The translations under genes were made by a program, and so were the position numbers. From NCBI RefSeq assembly GCF_021107415.1, contig NZ_JAIOSW010000101.1:1-6428 (forward strand): a stretch of DNA of 6,428 bases, read 5' to 3'. Positions 1 to 3,771 of the stretch are shown here, in pieces (within the stretch, counting starts at the first letter, position 1; every line of letters starts with the position of its first letter). Origin of the DNA: Desulfobacula sp. GTDB taxonomy: Bacteria > Desulfobacterota > Desulfobacteria > Desulfobacterales > Desulfobacteraceae. Under the pieces are notes generated by a model, which saw only the letters and a program-made list of their open reading frames with translations, was not told the DNA's origin and did not search any database.

Positions 1-833
1 AGGCGATTCACGACCTGAGCCTAAGAAAAGACAACCCCTTTGTCGCGATTAATTGTGGTGCACTTCCTGATACGCTGCTGGAATCGGAATTGTTTGGTTA
101 TAAAGCAGGCGCTTTTACTCATGCAATTAAAAATAAGCCGGGGCTATTTGCCATTGCAAACAAAGGAACGATTCTTTTGGATGAAATCGGGGATACGAGC
201 CCTTCTTTTCAGGTAAAGCTTCTCCGGGTTTTAGAGGAGAAGACATTTTTACCCCTTGGGGCTGTTAAAAAGGAAAAGTCAGATATAAGAATCATTGCCG
301 CCACAAATAAAGATTTGTCTAAAATGGTTGATGCAAATACATTCAGGCAGGATCTTTTTTACCGCATCAATGTTGTACAATTAAAATTGCCGCCGCTTCG
401 GCAAAAGATGGAGGATCTTCCCCTTCTTGTGGATCATTTTATTGCCAGCCTGAATAAAATACGCGGAAAATCTGTGAGCGGAATAGATAAAACAGCCCTT
501 GGCATTTTGATGGCACATGATTACCCGGGGAATATAAGGGAGCTTGAAAACATAATCGAACATGCATTTGTGCTGTGTTCCAAGGGAGATATCACTCAGG
601 ATCATCTGCCTTCCACGCTTGCACGACAATCCATGATAGAAATAGAAGATAACTCTTCACAGTTTCCCTTGAAGACAGCAGAAATCAGGGTTATCAAAGC
701 ATTTTTGAAAAAAAATAACTATGATCGCAATGCCACTGCCAAAGATCTTGGCATACACAAAACCACACTGTTTCGAAAAATTAACAAACTCGGGATCAAG
801 CTTCCTAAAATTGACGGGCGATTTAAAAGATGA
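1..833 (+). CDS. Sigma-54-dependent transcriptional activator, AAA+ domain and Fis-type HTH (5' partial)
   Basis: The C-terminal 276 residues of a bacterial enhancer-binding protein that uses ATP hydrolysis to open promoters bound by sigma-54 RNA polymerase. The frame is open from base 3 and the N-terminus lies outside the window. Seen in order: ESELFGYKAGAFTHA, the sigma-54-contacting L1 loop (bases 108-125); Walker B GTILLDEIGD; sensor I region RIIAATNKDL; the arginine-finger segment FRQDLFYRIN; sensor II DYPGNIRELEN; a short linker; and a Fis-type helix-turn-helix near the C-terminus (NATAKDLGIHKTTLFRKI). Walker A and any receiver or PAS sensory domain are upstream and unseen, so the input signal cannot be stated. 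The usual GAFTGA loop reads GAFTHA. A TTG at 90 is internal to the AAA+ domain and is not the start. The next two intergenic regions both carry sigma-54 promoters, so local targets are likely. The family call is very secure; the regulon is inferred. Confidence 0.96.
   Translation, partial: AIHDLSLRKDNPFVAINCGALPDTLLESELFGYKAGAFTHAIKNKPGLFAIANKGTILLDEIGDTSPSFQVKLLRVLEEKTFLPLGAVKKEKSDIRIIAATNKDLSKMVDANTFRQDLFYRINVVQLKLPPLRQKMEDLPLLVDHFIASLNKIRGKSVSGIDKTALGILMAHDYPGNIRELENIIEHAFVLCSKGDITQDHLPSTLARQSMIEIEDNSSQFPLKTAEIRVIKAFLKKNNYDRNATAKDLGIHKTTLFRKINKLGIKLPKIDGRFKR
737..753. promoter_or_regulatory. Inverted repeat, possible upstream activator site for the 861 promoter
   Basis: TGCCAA (737-742) and TTGGCA (748-753) are perfect inverted arms separated by AGATC. 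They sit inside the helix-turn-helix codons of the activator gene, about 110-125 bp upstream of the sigma-54 promoter, a normal distance for an enhancer site. Codon constraint may explain it by chance, and I find no matching copy upstream of the second sigma-54 promoter. Confidence 0.2.
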
Positions 834-860
834 GATTTGCCTGAAAATAAAATTGTGAAT

Positions 861-876
861 TGGCATACTCCTTGCT
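861..876 (+). promoter_or_regulatory. Sigma-54 (RpoN) promoter for the NifX-like gene pair
   Basis: The sequence TGGCATACTCCTTGCT matches the -24/-12 consensus TGGCAYR-N4-TTGCW. The invariant GG (862-863) and GC (874-875) are separated by exactly 10 bases. Transcription would begin near base 887, giving a leader of about 60 nt before the ATG at 947. It sits just downstream of a sigma-54 activator gene, which supports function. The call rests on sequence match alone. Confidence 0.85.
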
Positions 877-946
877 GGATTTAAATTATTAAGCTTGTTA
901 AGCTAAAAAATATTATTTTTTCATATTTCATAACAGGGGGCAACAG

Positions 947-1504
947 ATGAAAATCGGCATAAGTTCAACCGGCAAAGACATGAATTCCCAAATCGACCCG
1001 CGATTTGGTCGGTGCGCATATTTTTTAATCATTCAGACAGATGATAACAACTTTGAAGTATTTGAAAATGAGTATAAATCCATGGGAGGCGGCGCTGGTA
1101 TCCAGGCGGCTAACTTTATTCATTCAAAGGATGTTAAGGCTGTTTTGACCGGTAATTGCGGCCCCAATGCCATGAATGTGTTTTCTGAATGCAAAATTGA
1201 TGTTATCACAGGACAGGCAGGTTTAATCAAGGATGTTGTTGAGACGTTCAAAAAAGGTGAATTGAAACCATCTGTTAATCCGACTGTTGACGAGAAGGCC
1301 GGGGTGGCAGATGATACGGGTCAAGGGAACAGTGGATCACAAGGCATGGGAAGATGCGTGGGAGGTGCTGGCCGGGGAATGGGAAGAGGTCAGGGAATGG
1401 GAAGAGGTCAGGGAATGGGAAAAGGTCAGGGAATGGGAAAAGGTCAGGGCGCAGGACGCGGTATGGGTCAGGGGACGGGATCTGGCGGAGGTACGAGGCG
1501 CTGA
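947..1504 (+). CDS. NifX/NifB-family (dinitrogenase FeMo-cofactor biosynthesis-like) protein with Gly/Met-rich repetitive tail
   Basis: A 185-residue protein whose first ~108 residues form the small ribonuclease-H-like domain shared by NifX, NafY, the NifB C-terminus and archaeal MTH1175-type proteins, which bind or hand over iron-sulfur or molybdenum-iron clusters. Family landmarks visible are IDPRFGRCAYF (16-26), GGGAGIQAA (47-55), LTGNCGPNA (67-75) and a closing FKKGEL. Cysteines are C23, C71, C82 and C137. After residue ~125 the protein changes to a low-complexity tail of Gly, Met, Arg, Lys and Gln, with four six-residue units at 145-168. The ATG at 947 follows an AACAGGGGG purine tract at suitable distance and starts the domain directly. 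A sigma-54 promoter lies 71 bp upstream, and a second family member follows after 49 bp, so the two probably form one operon. No nitrogenase genes are seen; a role in non-nitrogenase cluster handling is more likely. Substrate unknown. Confidence 0.9.
   Translation: MKIGISSTGKDMNSQIDPRFGRCAYFLIIQTDDNNFEVFENEYKSMGGGAGIQAANFIHSKDVKAVLTGNCGPNAMNVFSECKIDVITGQAGLIKDVVETFKKGELKPSVNPTVDEKAGVADDTGQGNSGSQGMGRCVGGAGRGMGRGQGMGRGQGMGKGQGMGKGQGAGRGMGQGTGSGGGTRR
1375..1446 (+). repeat. In-frame 18-bp tandem repeat, four copies
   Basis: Four consecutive 18-bp units, GGGAATGGGAAGAGGTCA twice and then GGGAATGGGAAAAGGTCA twice, start at 1375, 1393, 1411 and 1429. Copies 1-2 are identical, as are 3-4, and the pairs differ by one G/A change that swaps Arg for Lys. 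They encode MGRGQG/MGKGQG units in the tail of the NifX-like protein. A degenerate continuation follows to about 1470. The unit length is a multiple of three, so copy-number change would keep the frame. Confidence 0.95.
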
Positions 1505-1553
1505 AGCTTTTAAATTTCCATATAGGGTCTTAACGTTGTGAGGTAAATTTAGG

Positions 1554-1907
1554 ATGAAAGTTGCAGTTACGGTCTGGGATGAGAGAATTTCACCCGTTTT
1601 TGATTCTGCACACACACTTTTAATCGTAGATATCAAAAATGATAAAATAAAAAATATAGTTTATAAATCCTTTGACCCGGAATTAGAGGCTCGCCTTATA
1701 GAGGAGCTAAGTGTTCTGGGTATTGAGGTTCTTATCTGCGGTGCTATTTCTCAAACCTATTCAACACTGATTGAGGCAAGTGCCATTCAGTTGATTCCCT
1801 TTATCGGCGGTAATGTCAACGAAGTTCTTGAGTCCTATGCCAAGGGTAATCCCCTTTCCCCGTCTTTTTTAATGCCGGGGTGCAGGGAAGATAATTCTTT
1901 GGTATAG
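1554..1907 (+). CDS. NifX/NifB-family (dinitrogenase FeMo-cofactor biosynthesis-like) small protein
   Basis: A 117-residue single-domain protein of the same family as the preceding gene but without a glycine-rich tail. Landmarks are MKVAVTVWDERISPVFDSAH (1-20), the family's N-terminal strand and S/DPxFD/G segment, and ICGAIS (61-66) where the neighbour has TGNCGPNA. A GGNVNEVLESYAKG segment then precedes a C-terminal FLMPGC. Only two cysteines are present (C62 and C110), so any cluster binding may need a dimer or a partner. The ATG is preceded by GAGG at 1540-1543, about ten bases upstream. The 49-bp gap from the upstream gene holds no terminator or promoter that I recognise, so co-transcription from the 861 sigma-54 promoter is likely. 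Family assignment is good; the specific function is unknown. Confidence 0.86.
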   Translation: MKVAVTVWDERISPVFDSAHTLLIVDIKNDKIKNIVYKSFDPELEARLIEELSVLGIEVLICGAISQTYSTLIEASAIQLIPFIGGNVNEVLESYAKGNPLSPSFLMPGCREDNSLV

Positions 1908-1914
1908 TTGCAAT

Positions 1915-1938
1915 ATTGCGTCATTATGGAGTCGCAGT
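1915..1938 (+). terminator. Possible rho-independent terminator after the NifX-like pair
   Basis: Eight bases after the stop codon, ATTGCG-TC pairs with GT-CGCAGT around an 8-base loop. The stem includes one G-T pair and one T-T mismatch. It is followed by a T-rich run (TTTTGCTCTTTTGG). The stem is short and imperfect, so termination would be weak. It fits the boundary between two sigma-54 transcription units. Confidence 0.4.
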
Positions 1939-2040
1939 TTTGCTCTTTTGGTTTTGCATTATTTTTTTTACATAGTTTAGATAAGGCTTGATTTTTTATA
2001 AATAAAGGGCTCTATTATGAAAGCCTGATTCACATCCTTC

Positions 2041-2056
2041 TGGCATGTTGTTTGCT
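2041..2056 (+). promoter_or_regulatory. Sigma-54 (RpoN) promoter for the kinase-HdrA unit
   Basis: TGGCATGTTGTTTGCT matches TGGCAYR-N4-TTGCW, with the GG (2042-2043) and GC (2054-2055) exactly 10 bases apart and a preceding C as in the extended consensus. The predicted start is near 2067, giving a leader of about 65 nt to the ATG at 2133. It is the second such site in the window and shares TGGCAT and TTGCT with the site at 861. Confidence 0.86.
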
Positions 2057-2061
2057 CTTTA

Positions 2062-2110
2062 TAATTTTGGTAATTTTGGTAATTTTGGTATAATTTGGTA
2101 TAATTCGGTA
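2062..2110 (+). repeat. AT-rich 9/10-bp tandem repeat in the kinase gene leader
   Basis: Three head-to-tail copies of TAATTTTGG (2062-2088) are followed by TA-TAATTTGG-TA-TAATTCGG-TA, two 10-bp variants. The junctions create perfect TATAAT hexamers at 2089-2094 and 2099-2104. TTGGTA occurs 16 and 17 bases upstream of them (2067-2072 and 2076-2081), a 4/6 match to the -35 hexamer, so weak sigma-70 promoters are possible. The array overlaps the expected start of the sigma-54 transcript. Confidence 0.9.
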
Positions 2111-2132
2111 AATATAAACAACAGGAGTTCTT

Positions 2133-3731
2133 ATGGGGTTGCCCATAAATTGGAAGATACTTCTGATAGATGATGATGAAGATATCCGGGACATTATGAC
2201 AGTCACCCTGAAAGATGCCGGATATTCAGTCATTTGTGCGCCGGATGGGCATACGGGCCTCATGCTTGCCACACGAGAAGAACCCCAGATCATTATCACG
2301 GATATCAGAATGCCGGGTCTGACCGGCCTTGAAGTTCTTGAAAAAATAAAAAAAATTAAACCTGAAACTGAAGTCATTGTTACCACAGGATTTGGAGATA
2401 TTGAAAAAGCTGTCAAAGCCCTGCAATATGATGCCTCTGATTTTATTTCAAAACCCATTGATGATGCTGCCCTGCATATGGCATTGAAACGGGCCAAGCA
2501 ACGGTATGTTGATAAAAAACAATTGTCTGATTACACCACTCTTCTTGAAAATGAAAATTTGAAAACCAGCTCTGAGTTGGTAAAGAATGTAAATTTTCAA
2601 AGCAGTCTCATTGAAAACTCAATGGACGGGATTCTTGGATGCGATGAAAACGATATTATTGTGACCTATAACCGGAGCATGGAAAAGCTTCTGGGGTATC
2701 CAAAAGTTCGGGTATTAAAAAAAATGACGGTAAAGGCTTTTTTTAAACCGGAATGGTTTTCAAAATTAAAAGACGATCTGGCAGGCAGTGATTTTGGCGG
2801 TAAAAACAGGTTGTTTCTCTATGAAACTTCCATGTTTTCACTGGAAAAAAAGGATATTCCGGTCCAGATTTCAGGGTTCATTCTCTCCCGGGACAGGGTC
2901 CAAAACTATATGGTACTTTTCATCAGTGATTTAAGGGATCTTAGAATCCTGGAGCAGGAAGTGACGGACCAGGCAAAACTGCTTCACCGGGAAAAGATGA
3001 TATCTTTGGGACGGCTTGCTGCAAGCATGGTTCATGAAATTAACAACCCATTATCCGGAATCTTAAACTATGTCAGGCTCATGATCCGTATCAGTGGAAA
3101 AACCTCCAATCTTAAATCGGGGTTAAAATCGGCGCTGACACCGGACCAGAGACAGAATCAAGCCAATAAGTTCAATTCCTACCTGGAAATCATAGAATCT
3201 GAGACCCAAAGATGTTCCGAGCTTGTTTCCGGGCTGTTGAAATTTTCAAGGAAAACAAAGCTGGAACAAAAAAATATTGATGTCACTGAACTGATTCAAC
3301 ATAGCCTCTTGCTGTGCAGCCATAAGCTTGAGTTGAGCAATATTGTTTTAAAAGTCAGGTATGATTCTGATATTCCCCATGTTTATGGAGATTTTAACCA
3401 GCTTGAACAATGTATAATTAACTTGATTTTTAATGCCATTGATGCCATGGAAAATGGCGGAGTTCTGGAGATCAGGACAGGTTTTAATTCGGAAGAAAAA
3501 TTGGTTTTTATTTCCATAAAAGACAATGGAAAGGGTATTTCAAAAGAGGACTTAAATTTTATTTTTGAGCCTTTTTTTACCACAAAAAATGAAGGATACG
3601 GGGTGGGACTGGGGCTGTCATCAGCCTATGGAATTATTGAAAAACACAAAGGAACCATTGTTGTGGAAAGCATTTTAGATCTGGGGTCTGAATTCATTAT
3701 TAAACTTCCCCCGGTGAAAAAGGATTTTTAA
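2133..3731 (+). CDS. Soluble hybrid sensor: receiver-PAS-histidine kinase
   Basis: A 532-residue signalling protein with no membrane span or signal peptide. The receiver domain (about 8-120) has the acidic pocket DDD at 13-15, phospho-acceptor D57 in TDIRMPG, T84/T85 and K107 in SKP. A helical linker follows, then a PAS-like domain (about 155-275). The dimerisation/phosphotransfer domain carries H301 in the H-box MVHEINNPLSG. The ATPase domain has N430 and N434 in the N-box, DNGKG at 464-468, FEPFFTTK, and GVGLGLSS from 490. All residues for autophosphorylation are intact. The receiver is N-terminal and no DNA-binding output exists, so it probably receives phosphate from another kinase or gates its own kinase. 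The ATG at 2133 is preceded by AGGAG at 2123-2127 with a 5-base gap. It is transcribed from the sigma-54 promoter at 2041, and the HdrA-like gene follows after 40 bp. The PAS ligand cannot be read from sequence. Confidence 0.95.
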   Translation: MGLPINWKILLIDDDEDIRDIMTVTLKDAGYSVICAPDGHTGLMLATREEPQIIITDIRMPGLTGLEVLEKIKKIKPETEVIVTTGFGDIEKAVKALQYDASDFISKPIDDAALHMALKRAKQRYVDKKQLSDYTTLLENENLKTSSELVKNVNFQSSLIENSMDGILGCDENDIIVTYNRSMEKLLGYPKVRVLKKMTVKAFFKPEWFSKLKDDLAGSDFGGKNRLFLYETSMFSLEKKDIPVQISGFILSRDRVQNYMVLFISDLRDLRILEQEVTDQAKLLHREKMISLGRLAASMVHEINNPLSGILNYVRLMIRISGKTSNLKSGLKSALTPDQRQNQANKFNSYLEIIESETQRCSELVSGLLKFSRKTKLEQKNIDVTELIQHSLLLCSHKLELSNIVLKVRYDSDIPHVYGDFNQLEQCIINLIFNAIDAMENGGVLEIRTGFNSEEKLVFISIKDNGKGISKEDLNFIFEPFFTTKNEGYGVGLGLSSAYGIIEKHKGTIVVESILDLGSEFIIKLPPVKKDF

Positions 3732-3761
3732 AGAAGGTGAAGGTTAATTATAAACCAAATT

Positions 3762-3767
3762 GGAGGT
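3762..3767 (+). promoter_or_regulatory. Strong ribosome binding site for the HdrA-like gene
   Basis: GGAGGT lies five bases before the ATG at 3772. It fixes the start upstream of the short EKL repeat rather than at the downstream in-frame TTG near 3838, where I see no comparable Shine-Dalgarno sequence. Confidence 0.8.
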
Positions 3768-3771
3768 ATCC

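Noticed and set aside
748..763. TTGGCATACAC, resembling the -24 part of the sigma-54 promoter at 861 (10 of 11 bases shared with 860-870).
   Set aside because: There is no GC at the -12 position after 10 bases, and it lies within helix-turn-helix codons.
889..904. TTAAGCT direct repeat and small AGCTT/AAGCT hairpin in the leader of the first NifX-like gene.
   Set aside because: A 5-bp stem with a 3-base loop followed by A rather than T residues is too weak to call a terminator or riboswitch.
1287..1541. A plus-strand 84-codon frame with WEEVREWEKV-type repeats.
   Set aside because: It is an alternative-frame reading of the same 18-bp array inside the NifX-like gene. The true frame has family motifs before the repeat and a proper start; this one has neither.
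1337..1636. A 99-codon minus-strand open frame rich in Ser-His-Ser-Leu-Thr repeats.
   Set aside because: It is the antisense shadow of the 18-bp repeats and Gly-rich tail of the NifX-like gene. It has no recognisable domain, and both overlapping plus-strand genes are well supported.
1910..1919. Perfect palindrome GCAATATTGC about 125-130 bp upstream of the second sigma-54 promoter, considered as an activator site.
   Set aside because: It is short, has no counterpart near the first promoter, and overlaps the possible terminator stem.
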